In this document: one piece after another, positions 41,888 through 50,189 of the stretch
Position numbering within the stretch: position 1 is the stretch's first letter
How the letters are laid out: each line of letters begins with the position of its first letter
NCBI GenBank assembly: GCA_029782135.1
Contig: JAKOVI010000098.1
Span: 1-50,189, forward strand
Direction: 5' to 3'
From: Bacillota bacterium
GTDB taxonomy: Bacteria > Bacillota > UBA4882 > UBA10575
Length of the DNA: 50,189 bases
Notes under the pieces: model-generated
Database searches by the model: none
What the model was told of the DNA's origin: nothing
The model's input: only the letters and a program-made list of their open reading frames with translations
Made by a program: the position numbers and the translations under genes

Positions 41888-42838
41888 TTGCTTTTGAGCC
41901 AGTATTCGCACATGAAACTGTTTACCGGAACGGCCAACCCTGCTTTAGCGCAAGAAATTGCCAATTATCTCAATATAACGCTCGGAGGAGTAGAGATCTC
42001 CCGTTTTGCCAATGGTGAAATCTATGTCCGGTTTAAAGAGAGCATTCGCGGTGTCGACGTCTTCGTGGTTCAACCCTTTGCGAAACCGGTGAACGAAAAC
42101 CTGATGGAACTATTGATTATGGTTGATGCGCTGAAACGGGCCTCGGCCGGGCGTATTACTACCATAATTCCGTTTTACGCCTATGCCCGTCAGGAAAAGA
42201 AGACCGCCCCGCGCGAACCGATTACCGCCCGTATGGTGGCGGACATCTTATCCACCGCCGGGGTGGACCGGATTGTGACGATGGACTTGCATGCCCCGGC
42301 AATCCAAGGGTTCTTTAGTATTCCGGTTGATCACCTCACCGCCTTACCCAAACTCTCGCAATACATAAAGGAAAAGAAGATTACCAACGGCGTGGTGATC
42401 GGGCCAGACGCCGGAAGTGTCAAGAAGGCGGAGAAGCTGGCCGCCAGTCTCCACTGGCCTTTAGGGGTCATGTACAAAAGAAGACCCGCCCCCAATGTCG
42501 CGGAAATGACCTTTTTTATTGGTGATGTCAAGGACAAGACTTCAATTATCATCGATGACATGATCGATACCGGCGGCAGTCTGGAGCAAGTGATCATGGC
42601 CCTTGAAGAGAGAGGCGCCCGTGAAATTTATGTCCTGGCCACCCATGGGATCTTCTCCCCGCCCGCCCTTGACCGTCTGAACCGGCCAAGTATCAAAGAG
42701 ATCATCGTCTGTAATACCCTACCCATTGACGATCTCGAATCATATCCAAAATTAAAAGTATTGTCCGTCGCCTCCCTCCTGGGGGATACCATCCGGCGGA
42801 TCCATAAAAACATCTCGGTCAGCGAACTTTTTGAGTAA
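41888..42838 (+). CDS. prs: ribose-phosphate pyrophosphokinase
   Basis: Makes PRPP from ribose 5-phosphate and ATP for nucleotide, histidine and tryptophan synthesis. 316 residues. The catalytic flexible loop region KKTAPREPIT, the DLHAPAIQGFF segment, and the PRPP-binding signature IIIDDMIDTGGSL are intact. It has an unusual start: the best in-frame codons after GGAGG are TTG at 41888 or TTG at 41894; the ATG at 41912 gives the common MKLFTGTANP start but has no ribosome site. The gene is alone, converging on yunB. Confidence 0.97.
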   Translation: MLLSQYSHMKLFTGTANPALAQEIANYLNITLGGVEISRFANGEIYVRFKESIRGVDVFVVQPFAKPVNENLMELLIMVDALKRASAGRITTIIPFYAYARQEKKTAPREPITARMVADILSTAGVDRIVTMDLHAPAIQGFFSIPVDHLTALPKLSQYIKEKKITNGVVIGPDAGSVKKAEKLAASLHWPLGVMYKRRPAPNVAEMTFFIGDVKDKTSIIIDDMIDTGGSLEQVIMALEERGAREIYVLATHGIFSPPALDRLNRPSIKEIIVCNTLPIDDLESYPKLKVLSVASLLGDTIRRIHKNISVSELFE

Positions 42839-42929
42839 AGGACCCTTCTGGCCGGAACAGCCTTTGGTGAAAAGTAACCTTTCCGGTTTTGGGATGAATA
42901 AGTTTATATACTTATATCACCCCTTCCCC

Positions 42930-43637
42930 TTACTCACTACCCATTGACCTTAAGAGATCCGGAAAACTAAGAATCGGTTGACCCCCGCCAAAATAGACCT
43001 GGGGCACTTCGCCCATGATGATCGCCTCCGTTAATGGAACTTCGGACTTAATTTGCACGTTTGTCTGGAGTAAAGGGACGACAATCCGGACTGTCGCCTG
43101 CACGACCAGGTAGATCTTATGCCGGGTTTGATTGATCCCGGCCTGTTCAAATACGTCATATACCCTGCTTTCCACTGTTCCGACCGGGACGATGGCAATC
43201 GGAATATCCGGCCCCCGGCCGGCGAGAATCTGGCTCCCCAACAGTTGGCCGAGGGGGATATAGATCGAGTTACGCTCGATCTTCTTCATTAATTGTTGGA
43301 CGGCAATCGTTGCATCGGAGGCCAGCCGGTTAATCTCACCGGTATTGGGTTGCATTAGAACAACACGTCCCCGGTTATCAACCTTTACGGAGATTAAATC
43401 TTCGTAACGGATATTTTTCGCGACCTTTTCTTGAATGGCTTGATTGATTGATGTGGTCGCGATTACCCGGGCGTGCGCTTCCGCTTTCGCCTGGATCGTC
43501 GGCCGAAGCTGCCGGTCGGCAAAAAGGAATCCGCCAACCAGACAGAGAATAAATAAGATGAAAAAGAGGGAAGTCTTCTTCCGCGGAAGATGGAAGACGG
43601 GTATTTTTCGTTTTTTACGGGGCAGTCTCATTCGCAT
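42930..43637 (-). CDS. yunB: sporulation protein YunB
   Basis: 235 residues with a basic N-terminus, one membrane helix (FFILFILCLVGGFLFA, about 25-40) and an extracytoplasmic domain. The segments ATTSINQAIQEKV, KVDNRGRVVLMQPNTGEINRL, IPLGQLLGSQILAGRGPDIPI and VPLLQTNVQIKSEVPLTEAIIMGEVPQVYF are the YunB hallmarks. In Bacillus it is made under SigE and needed for normal spores, but its mechanism is unknown. The ATG at 43637 follows GGTGGTGGG. It is convergent with prs and divergent from the PBP gene. Confidence 0.93.
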   Translation of the reverse strand: MRMRLPRKKRKIPVFHLPRKKTSLFFILFILCLVGGFLFADRQLRPTIQAKAEAHARVIATTSINQAIQEKVAKNIRYEDLISVKVDNRGRVVLMQPNTGEINRLASDATIAVQQLMKKIERNSIYIPLGQLLGSQILAGRGPDIPIAIVPVGTVESRVYDVFEQAGINQTRHKIYLVVQATVRIVVPLLQTNVQIKSEVPLTEAIIMGEVPQVYFGGGQPILSFPDLLRSMGSE

Positions 43638-43861
43638 CTTCCCACCACCCTATATTTCTGTACAAGAAAAAACAGTGCGGTTCCGATCCTTTCTTTACTA
43701 TACTTATATGTAAGCAAAAGCAATACTTACCTGCAGGAATTGCCAAACGCGAATATTTTCTCCGCCGTCAAGGTTTACCGATATGTCAAGCTGGCTACCA
43801 GTTGCTGATGCCAGCCTTTTCACAGTCCGGCGATTCCTTTACCCAAACGGGAGGGGTGATC

Positions 43862-46192
43862 ATGATCAAACTTAAACTGCGTTCTCCTTTTGGCTTATCT
43901 TGGACAATAATCGCCATCGTCTGTCTTTCTGGGCTTCTCATCGGGGTCGTGCTGGGACTCATTTTTGGTTCAAAAATCCCGGACAACCCTCCCCCGCCGG
44001 TCGAAGCCACTATTATTTATGATGTGAACGGGTTGATTATTGACCGTTTATTTCAAGAAAACCGGCTGCCGATCGATTTTGAGCGGATCCCCGAGCAGAT
44101 GAAGAAAGCGATCATCGCCGTCGAAGATCCGGACTTTTATAAACACCACGGGATTAAATTAAAGGCGATTTTGCGTGCCGTCTGGGTTAACCTCCTGGCC
44201 TGGAATTATCAACAGGGCGGCAGTACGATTACACAACAGTACGCAAAAGTTTCATTACTGACCCATAAAAAAACAATCTCCCGGAAAATAAAAGAATGGA
44301 TTTATGCAATCAACCTTGAACGGAATCTCTCCAAGAATGAGATCCTGGAACGCTACTTAAATTACATCTACTTCGGGCACGGCGTTTATGGGGTCGAAGC
44401 CGCCGCCCAGCTCTATTTCGATAAACACATCTGGGAGTTGGAACTGCATCAATTTGCTTTACTGGCCGGGCTGATCCGGAGCCCGGAAAATTACTCGCCG
44501 TTTAAAAACCCGGAGGTGGCCCTAAACCGCCGCAGCCTGGTCCTGAACCAGATGTTGGAATGTAATTTTATTACCCCGGAAGAAGCTGCCCGGGCAAAAC
44601 AGGCTCCCCTGGATGTCGTTGACCGCCAGAGCCGCTCCAGAAAAGCCCCCTTCTTTATTGATTATGTCATTCAAGATTTGGTGTACAACAGGAAGATCTG
44701 TACCGAAGAGGATTTATATACCCAGGGTTACCGGATTTATACCACCCTTGACTTGAAGATGCAGGAACTGGCGGAAGCGGCGATTACGGACCTTCCCACC
44801 GGCGAACCGGATAAGAACAACGTCACGCAGCCACAGGTCGCCTTGGTCGCTCTGGACCCGACCAACGGCCAGATCCGGGCGATGATTGGCGGGCGTAATT
44901 GGCAAAATACACAGCTCAACCGGGCGGTAAAAGCTCGCCGGCAGCCGGGTTCCTGTATAAAACCGTTTGTTTATACCACGGCCATTGACAGTCACCAGTT
45001 TACCCCGGCTACGGTTTTGATTGATGAAGCAATCGAATACCCCAGTGGGATTGATGATCAACCGTGGATTCCCCAAAACTACAGCAAGACCTTTCAAGGG
45101 CCGGTCCGCCTCCGGACCGCTTTAGAAAGATCCTTAAATACAATCGCTGTCCAACTGGTTAATCGCCTAGGGCCCAGCAATGTCTTTAAAACCGCCCAAA
45201 AAATGGGGTTAAACAGTCTGGTCTCAACCGGGCAACTGAATGATATCGCCCTTTCACCTTTAGCCCTTGGCGGGTTAACCCGCGGGGTCACCCCGCTTGA
45301 ATTGGCTGCCGCCTATACGCCGTTTGCCAATAAAGGGATTTATTCCGAACCATATGGTATTGTAAAGGTAACGGACAGCCAGGGGCGGATCCTCCTGCAA
45401 AACTCGCCAAAACGCCAAGTGGTACTGCGTGAATCGGTCGCGTACATCATTACCGATATGCTCAAGGGAGTAATCGAACGCGGGACCGGAATCCGTGCGC
45501 GGATTGGCCGTCCGGCGGCAGGAAAAACCGGAACCTCCGATCAGAATACCAACGCCTGGTTTGTCGGTTATACCCCGGATTTAATCGCCGCGGTTTGGAT
45601 CGGAAATGACAGTCAGGCCATCCCGCTGGTGTTCGGCGACATTAAGCTCAGTAGCAGTAATGCCGCCCAGATCTGGAGCAAGTTTGCCGGTCCGGCGCTC
45701 GAAGGCAAGCCGGTCACCGATTTTCCCTTACCGCCCGGCGTAACGACCGGAATCAAAATCTGTGCCGAAACCGGCTTTTTGGCTACCGCTTACTGTCCGG
45801 AAACCTTGTCGGAGATCTTTATCTCCGGTACGGAACCGAAGGACAATTGTCCGACGCATTCTGCTCCCGACCTCGGGAGTAAGATCAACCTGCAAATCTG
45901 TCTTGACTCCGGATCCCTGGCCACCACTTTCTGCCCGGCGGAACGGGTCATTACCAGATCCTATTGGGCGATCACCGGAACAGAAACGAACGACGGTAGC
46001 CCCATGCCCACTGAATATTGCCGGCTCCACGGTGACAACTCCGATGAGATTGTTGTTGACATCTGTACAGAAACCGGACTCTTGGCCACACCCTTCTGTC
46101 CGCTGGAGTCCGTCGAAACCCAATCCTTCGCACCGGGCGAGGAACCAACCCTCCCCTGCAATCTCCACTCCGGCCGGAACCGCCGGCGCTAA
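43862..46192 (+). CDS. class A penicillin-binding protein (PBP1A type)
   Basis: 776 residues. A single N-terminal membrane helix (about 15-38) precedes the glycosyltransferase (GT51) domain with IIAVEDPDFYKHHG, GGSTITQQYAK and RKIKEWIYA. The transpeptidase domain has the Ser in GSCIKPF, the SLN triad in ERSLNTIAV and KTGTSDQNTN. Both reactions of peptidoglycan synthesis are expected. The tail (from about residue 638) has three cysteine-rich repeats of the form ICxxTGxLATxxCP ending in Cys-x-x-His. The start is ATG at 43862, after GGGAGGGG; an upstream in-frame ATG lacks a ribosome site. Confidence 0.95.
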   Translation: MIKLKLRSPFGLSWTIIAIVCLSGLLIGVVLGLIFGSKIPDNPPPPVEATIIYDVNGLIIDRLFQENRLPIDFERIPEQMKKAIIAVEDPDFYKHHGIKLKAILRAVWVNLLAWNYQQGGSTITQQYAKVSLLTHKKTISRKIKEWIYAINLERNLSKNEILERYLNYIYFGHGVYGVEAAAQLYFDKHIWELELHQFALLAGLIRSPENYSPFKNPEVALNRRSLVLNQMLECNFITPEEAARAKQAPLDVVDRQSRSRKAPFFIDYVIQDLVYNRKICTEEDLYTQGYRIYTTLDLKMQELAEAAITDLPTGEPDKNNVTQPQVALVALDPTNGQIRAMIGGRNWQNTQLNRAVKARRQPGSCIKPFVYTTAIDSHQFTPATVLIDEAIEYPSGIDDQPWIPQNYSKTFQGPVRLRTALERSLNTIAVQLVNRLGPSNVFKTAQKMGLNSLVSTGQLNDIALSPLALGGLTRGVTPLELAAAYTPFANKGIYSEPYGIVKVTDSQGRILLQNSPKRQVVLRESVAYIITDMLKGVIERGTGIRARIGRPAAGKTGTSDQNTNAWFVGYTPDLIAAVWIGNDSQAIPLVFGDIKLSSSNAAQIWSKFAGPALEGKPVTDFPLPPGVTTGIKICAETGFLATAYCPETLSEIFISGTEPKDNCPTHSAPDLGSKINLQICLDSGSLATTFCPAERVITRSYWAITGTETNDGSPMPTEYCRLHGDNSDEIVVDICTETGLLATPFCPLESVETQSFAPGEEPTLPCNLHSGRNRRR

Positions 46193-46204
46193 AACAGTAA
46201 CGTA

Positions 46205-46246
46205 ATGCGAAAACGCTCCGGTTTTGACAAGCCGGGGCGTTTTTTA
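46205..46246 (+). terminator. terminator of the PBP gene
   Basis: Twelve-pair hairpin AAAACGCTCCGG / CCGGGGCGTTTT (46210-46221 and 46232-46243, one G-T pair) with six Ts, just past the stop. Confidence 0.85.
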
Positions 46247-46250
46247 CCAA

Positions 46251-46694
46251 TCACGAATTGATCATTTTCCGCACCAAACCTTCGAAGGCACGCTGGAACC
46301 GCTGATCATCGGCTTTCGTCCGGGCGGCCGGTCCACGAGTGCGGCCGCCCCGGCGCCGGTATTCCGCTTTGAGGTGCCGTTCCTCCAGCAAAAAATCGAT
46401 GACCGCTGGATCAAAAACCTTCCCTCGCGGGTCAAGCACCGCTACCCCCTTACCACATGCAACCGCAGCCACTCCCCAATCCTGGGTCACGATGATATCC
46501 CCTTTTTCCGCCTGGTTGAGGATGGCCACATCCGCGGCCTGCGCCTCATCGCCGACGACCAGATGATGCTCTCCCGGGTAATTATGATGAAAAGAAGCAA
46601 CCGTCAACACTTCGTAACCATAAACCGGCTGCAACTTATTGACAATTGCCCGGACACCACGCGGGCAAGCATCGGCGTCGATTATTACTTTCAT
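46251..46694 (-). CDS. YaiI/YqxD family protein (UPF0178, DUF188)
   Basis: 147 residues. It starts MKVIIDADACPRGVRAIV, the family signature with Asp and Cys, and continues with NQAEKGDIIVTQDWGVAAVAC and RGKVFDPAVIDFLLEERHL. It is a PIN-like fold protein of unknown function, possibly a nuclease. The start is the ATG at 46694. It converges on the PBP gene and is followed by the shared terminator region. Confidence 0.9.
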   Translation of the reverse strand: MKVIIDADACPRGVRAIVNKLQPVYGYEVLTVASFHHNYPGEHHLVVGDEAQAADVAILNQAEKGDIIVTQDWGVAAVACGKGVAVLDPRGKVFDPAVIDFLLEERHLKAEYRRRGGRTRGPAARTKADDQRFQRAFEGLVRKMINS

Positions 46695-46729
46695 GGCTGC
46701 CGCTTCACCACCCAAAACAAATTTCTAAT

Positions 46730-46766
46730 AAAAAAACCTCTTATCGGCTTTACGCCAATAAGAGGC
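46730..46766 (-). terminator. terminator of rodA
   Basis: CCTCTTAT / ATAAGAGG stem (46737-46744 and 46758-46765) with further GGC/GCC pairs inside; TTTTTTTATT follows on the minus strand. It ends the min-rodA unit. Confidence 0.8.
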
Positions 46767-46772
46767 ATGCTC

Positions 46773-47918
46773 TCAAAACAAGATCTTCTGCCGGCGGATC
46801 CAGATATTTTCTAAAAAGCCAATCGCCAGCAGGTTGGTGATGATCGAACTTCCCCCGTAACTCACAAACGGTAAAGGAATCCCGGTAATCGGCATGATCC
46901 CGATGTTCATCCCGATATTCTCCAGGATGTGAAAGGTGAACATCGCCATGATCCCGGTCGCCACCAAAGTGCCGTACCGGTCCTTGGATTGTTGGATAAT
47001 GACCAGGCAACGCCAGAGGAGGATAAAGAATAAACACAAAAGCAGGAAGCCGCCGACAAACCCCCATTCTTCGCATAAAACGGCAAAGATGAAATCGGTG
47101 TGGTTTTCCGGGAGGAAACCCAAGCGCCCCTGCGTCCCCTGGAACAACCCTTTCCCGAAGAACCGCCCGGACCCCACGGCAATGATCGCTTGCTTGACAT
47201 TCCAGCCGCTTCCCGTCGGATCCTTGTCCGGGTTAAGGAAGATCGTCATCCGCCGGATTTGGTACTCCTTGAACGGTAGCGGTGTCCCCAAGTAGTAATG
47301 GGCCGCAAAGAGGAGGACCAGCGCGAGGATTCCCGCCAGGATAATCCCCACTAAAATACGGCTATTGTAACCGGCGATATATAACATAATAAAGAAAAAG
47401 AAGAAAAAGACTAAAACCGTCCCCAGATCCGGCTGTAATAAGATCAGGATTAAAGGAGGGATCACATGCAAAAACGGGGAGCAAAGATCCCAAAAAGTCT
47501 CCATCTCCTCCTTCTCCGCCAAAAGCTTTGCCAAGGTCAAAATCACCAGCAGTTTCGCAAATTCGGAAGGCTGTAAGGAGAAGGGACCGCCCAGATTCAA
47601 CCATGACTTCGCCCCTTTAACCCCCATCCCCAATGGAGAGAGGACCAGGAGTAAAAAGAGCAGGTTAAGCCCGTACAGGATCTGGTACATCAGATCCGGC
47701 AGACGGTAGTCGCTGATCATAATAAGAAACATGCCAACCAAACCGATTGCGATCGCCGCCAATTGTTTCTTTACCATCAGGAAAGGATCGCCGCCGGTTA
47801 GAACGGTGTTGTTCCGGGTAGCGCTATAAATCATCACTAAACCGATGAGCACCAGTAAAATGACTGAACCGAGCAGGTAATAATCGATATTTTTAAACAG
47901 CTTTCGCTCCAACACCAT
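46773..47918 (-). CDS. rodA: rod shape-determining protein RodA (SEDS glycosyltransferase)
   Basis: 381 residues, about ten membrane helices. It polymerises lipid II in elongation together with the PBP2 encoded upstream. Family motifs are GAKSWLNLGGPFSLQPSEFAKL, LQPDLGTVLV and PITGIPLPFVSYGGSS near the end, the last shared by RodA and FtsW. The min cluster and the PBP2 gene upstream make RodA more likely than FtsW. The ATG at 47918 follows AAGGTGA. The minE gene is 68 bases upstream. Confidence 0.95.
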   Translation of the reverse strand: MVLERKLFKNIDYYLLGSVILLVLIGLVMIYSATRNNTVLTGGDPFLMVKKQLAAIAIGLVGMFLIMISDYRLPDLMYQILYGLNLLFLLLVLSPLGMGVKGAKSWLNLGGPFSLQPSEFAKLLVILTLAKLLAEKEEMETFWDLCSPFLHVIPPLILILLQPDLGTVLVFFFFFFIMLYIAGYNSRILVGIILAGILALVLLFAAHYYLGTPLPFKEYQIRRMTIFLNPDKDPTGSGWNVKQAIIAVGSGRFFGKGLFQGTQGRLGFLPENHTDFIFAVLCEEWGFVGGFLLLCLFFILLWRCLVIIQQSKDRYGTLVATGIMAMFTFHILENIGMNIGIMPITGIPLPFVSYGGSSIITNLLAIGFLENIWIRRQKILF

Positions 47919-47986
47919 AAGTCACCTTTTCTCGCAGTTTTCCCTAACCGGCCATCTAACTGGCAGGTGCCAACCCCTATTAGTCC

Positions 47987-48241
47987 TCAATGATCAATCG
48001 CACGGCGCACTTTGAGCACCGGGATGTTCGCCACCAGTTCAGCTTTTTCTTCCGTCGAGTTTAATTCGATCTCCATCTGCTTCTCATCGATCTCGACATA
48101 CTTCGAGATCGCATTGATAATCTCATTCCGTAAAAGCTCAAGGAGACCGATGGAGACCTTTGCGCGATCATGGATCAAAACCAGGCGCAATCTTTCAACC
48201 GCTTGGCTTTTACTGGAGGGGTCTTCACGGAACAACTTCAA
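47987..48241 (-). CDS. minE: cell division topological specificity factor MinE
   Basis: 84 residues. It has the MinD-contact segment AVERLRLVLIHDRAKVS (about 14-30) and the C-terminal dimerisation domain ending VANIPVLKVRRAID. It drives MinD off the membrane and positions the MinC inhibitor. The start is TTG at 48241, since an in-frame stop lies just upstream and AAAGGGG is in front; this weak start may keep MinE low. A 104-base gap separates it from minD. Confidence 0.93.
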   Translation of the reverse strand: MKLFREDPSSKSQAVERLRLVLIHDRAKVSIGLLELLRNEIINAISKYVEIDEKQMEIELNSTEEKAELVANIPVLKVRRAIDH

Positions 48242-48345
48242 CCATCACAGCCCCTTTCGCTCGATTTCTTGGATTTTTACCACCGACCACAAGCTCATGA
48301 AAAACCGAACTTTTCCTTTACTGACCAGCATTAACCCATGCCTGC

Positions 48346-49146
48346 TCATTTACCGTGCAGCATTTTCCAGAACCGTCCAAAAACCCCTGGCTCCGTATTG
48401 AAAGACATAAAGGGGACTGCTTCCCCCTCAAGCCGGCGGACGATATTGCGAAACGCTTCCCCCGCTTTGGACTGTTGGTTGAAGACGACCGGTTCACCCT
48501 TGTTGGTCGCAACAATGATCTGTTCATCCTCGGGGACCACGCCCAGCAATTTAATCGCCAAAATATCATTGATATCATCGACATCCAACATATCACGCTT
48601 CTTTACCATATCGGAGCGTAACCGGTTCAAGACCAACATCGGTTCATAAATCTTCTTCGCCTGCAGGAGCCCGATAATCCGGTCGGCATCACGGACCGCC
48701 GGGACTTCAGGATTGGTCACCACAATCGCTTCGGTGGCGGGCGCCACTGCATTCTCAAACCCGCTTTCAATCCCCGCCGGCGAATCGATCAGAATATAAT
48801 CAAACTCCTCCTTCAACTGCTCCACCAGTTTGATCATCTGCTCGGCCTTCAAGGCATCTTTATTCTTAATCTGGGAGGCCGGGAGGAGGTAAAGATTCTC
48901 CACTCTTTTATCCTTAATTAAGGCCTGGCGATAAGAACGGCACTCATTCTCCACCACATTGATCAGGTCAAAACAGATCCGGTTCTCCATCCCCATCAAC
49001 AAATCCAAGTTGCGCAGGCCGATATCCGTATCGATCATGACAACTTTCTTCTGACGAAGCGCTAAACCGGTGCCCAGGTTGGCTACAGTAGTGGTTTTCC
49101 CCACTCCCCCTTTACCTGATGTCACAACAATTACCCGTGCCGCCAT
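48346..49146 (-). CDS. minD: septum site-determining ATPase MinD
   Basis: 266 residues, deviant Walker A VTSGKGGVGKTT (8-19), switch regions DTDIGLRNLDLLMG and DSPAGIESGFENA, and a C-terminal amphipathic end (FGRFWKMLHGK) for membrane binding. It carries MinC to the poles and away from midcell. The ATG at 49146 has AAAGGAGG. It is 21 bases after minC and belongs to the minC-minD-minE-rodA transcript. Confidence 0.98.
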   Translation of the reverse strand: MAARVIVVTSGKGGVGKTTTVANLGTGLALRQKKVVMIDTDIGLRNLDLLMGMENRICFDLINVVENECRSYRQALIKDKRVENLYLLPASQIKNKDALKAEQMIKLVEQLKEEFDYILIDSPAGIESGFENAVAPATEAIVVTNPEVPAVRDADRIIGLLQAKKIYEPMLVLNRLRSDMVKKRDMLDVDDINDILAIKLLGVVPEDEQIIVATNKGEPVVFNQQSKAGEAFRNIVRRLEGEAVPFMSFNTEPGVFGRFWKMLHGK

Positions 49147-49167
49147 CTGGAACTCCTCCTTTAATTC

Positions 49168-49803
49168 CTATAATCGCTCAACCACAATCGTTTCCCCTTT
49201 GATATGCGCAATTTCCGGGCCTTGTCCCGCTTCCATCCCTTCCGGCGCCCGGGAATAAATATGAGCAATCCGGAGCTGAACCGGAGCAAGCGTAAGCGCG
49301 ATAATCTCGGCCTCTAAATTTCCCCGAACTCCGGCATGGGCAATTCCCCGCAAGACCCCTAATACAATGATATCGCCGGTAGCGATCAATTCACCCCCGG
49401 GATTCACATCACCTTTCACCACAATATCGCCATTATACTCAAGGCGTTGACCGTTGCGGACGGTCCCTTTGAAAAGCAAAACCCCGCCCGGCTCCGGCTC
49501 CTCCGGTTTTGTCCGGGGACTGAAGAGCTTCTTGGCTAAGGGGTTAAATGCTTTAATTGTCATCTGGTATTTCGCAAGTACCGCTTTGAGGTCGCTAAGT
49601 TCGCTTGGGGAGAGTTTACGGTCCCCCAGTTCAACAAGGATCGAACCGCCTTGAAAAAAAGTTTTCGCCCGCTCCAATTGCTCATCCAAAACCCCCAACC
49701 AGTAGGTAAAGGCCTTTTCTTCAGGAATGAACAGTGTTAATCCTTGTTTCAAGCCTTTAAATACCAATTGTTCAGAGGAAAGGGAGTTGGTTGCCACTGA
49801 CAT
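49168..49803 (-). CDS. minC: septum site-determining protein MinC
   Basis: 211 residues. The N-terminal domain (1-105) inhibits FtsZ assembly. The C-terminal beta-helix (about 110-205) with RNGQRLEYNGDIVVKGDVNPGGEL and GVRGNLEAEIIALTLAPVQLRIA binds MinD. It is the first min gene in transcription order. The ATG at 49803 follows AGGTG. Confidence 0.95.
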   Translation of the reverse strand: MSVATNSLSSEQLVFKGLKQGLTLFIPEEKAFTYWLGVLDEQLERAKTFFQGGSILVELGDRKLSPSELSDLKAVLAKYQMTIKAFNPLAKKLFSPRTKPEEPEPGGVLLFKGTVRNGQRLEYNGDIVVKGDVNPGGELIATGDIIVLGVLRGIAHAGVRGNLEAEIIALTLAPVQLRIAHIYSRAPEGMEAGQGPEIAHIKGETIVVERL

Positions 49804-49954
49804 TCACACTCACACCTCAGGCGATTTTCTCTTTTTATTCCACACTTTGAGCGTAAATTCCTCCCGGCTGCGGGCTACTTATTCTGCCGCCCCGGGTCCG
49901 GTCTGGGCCTTCATCCCGGTTCCCGTCCCGGTAGGAAAGCCCGCCAGCCGTCGT

Positions 49955-50189
49955 TCATTCCTTGCCGATCCCGAAATATGCTTCGTAGATCTTCCGTGCA
50001 ATCGGCGCCGCCGCCTGGGAGCCAAAACCGCCTTCTTCGATCACCACCACCACCACCAACTCCGGTTGATCAATCGGTGCGTAACTGGCAAAAAAGGCAT
50101 AGTCGTTTTTCCCGGGATTTTCCGCGGTCCCGGTTTTCCCTGCAACCGGGATTTGCGCCAATGGGAAGCCATAAAAAGCCCACCGCGCT
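49955..50189 (-). CDS. mrdA: penicillin-binding protein 2 (MrdA), C-terminal end
   Basis: The gene runs in from the right edge, and about 78 residues are seen: the KTGTAENPGKNDYAFFASYAP end of a class B PBP transpeptidase. VAGKTGTAE contains the third catalytic motif. As the next genes are minCDE and rodA, this is most likely PBP2, the partner of RodA in cell elongation. The first residue cannot be seen. Confidence 0.88.
   Translation of the reverse strand, partial: ARWAFYGFPLAQIPVAGKTGTAENPGKNDYAFFASYAPIDQPELVVVVVIEEGGFGSQAAAPIARKIYEAYFGIGKE

Noticed and set aside
42852-42887. Hairpin CCGGAA / TTCCGG between prs and yunB
   Set aside because: Large loop and short T-run; too weak to call as a terminator.
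1-50189. CRISPR arrays, transposons, prophage or toxin-antitoxin pairs
   Set aside because: No regularly spaced repeats, transposase, integrase or typical toxin-antitoxin pair was seen; the segment looks like core chromosome.

Overview
The window reads as a chromosomal segment of an endospore-forming Bacillota (Firmicutes), most likely a clostridia-like anaerobe. Pointers are the sporulation and germination genes (GerA/GerB/GerC set, SpoIIP, SpoVAE-type protein, YunB, YlmC/YmxH-like protein), a tryptophan T-box in front of trpS, IspH fused to S1 domains, a minCDE block beside rodA and a PBP2 gene, and 2-hydroxyacyl-CoA-dehydratase-activase type proteins. The species cannot be named from the sequence alone. 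Gene density is high and most genes sit on the minus strand in tight, often overlapping operons. I saw no insertion sequence, prophage, CRISPR array or rRNA operon.

Layout. 1-8.3 kb: the end of a DUF1848 gene, a GNAT acetyltransferase, pdxS behind a long structured leader, argG-argH behind a strong promoter with a palindromic operator candidate, the azlC-azlD branched-chain amino acid exporter pair, a GH43 glycosidase and a small unknown protein. 8.3-14.4 kb: a YchF-type NTPase, a YhfC-type membrane protease, a SatD-like HTH protein, a PHP phosphoesterase, a PRC-barrel sporulation protein, a methyltransferase, a half-size UPF0016 transporter, tRNA-His and an AbrB-family regulator. 14.4-14.7 kb: a gene-less stretch with its own promoter, nested long-range base pairing and a strong terminator, which I read as an unannotated structured small RNA. 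14.7-21.3 kb: a lipoprotein, a TIM-barrel isomerase, dnaE and T-box-controlled trpS.

21.4-30.4 kb is one long minus-strand run. Three activase/dehydratase-like genes are followed by gerA-gerB-gerC germination receptor genes, then menA and a polyprenyl diphosphate synthase. It links a predicted radical-type redox ATPase module, spore germination and menaquinone synthesis. 30.6-33.9 kb is a sporulation operon (DUF1614, spoIIP, two DUF3189 genes, SpoVAE-type); the second DUF3189 gene appears to have lost its start through a one-base insertion. 34.1-41.2 kb holds housekeeping genes: ispH-S1, cmk-plsC, a coiled-coil protein, coaD, rsmD, fakA and an Asp23 protein. 41.5-46.2 kb has rpmB, prs, yunB and a class A PBP with a cysteine-rich tail. 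46.2-50.2 kb is the cell-shape and division block: rodA, minE, minD, minC and the end of a PBP2 gene.

The best candidates for something new are the structured RNA at about 14416-14650, the pdxS leader, and the activase-Ger-menaquinone gene run. Everything else is mainly well-known housekeeping and sporulation biology.
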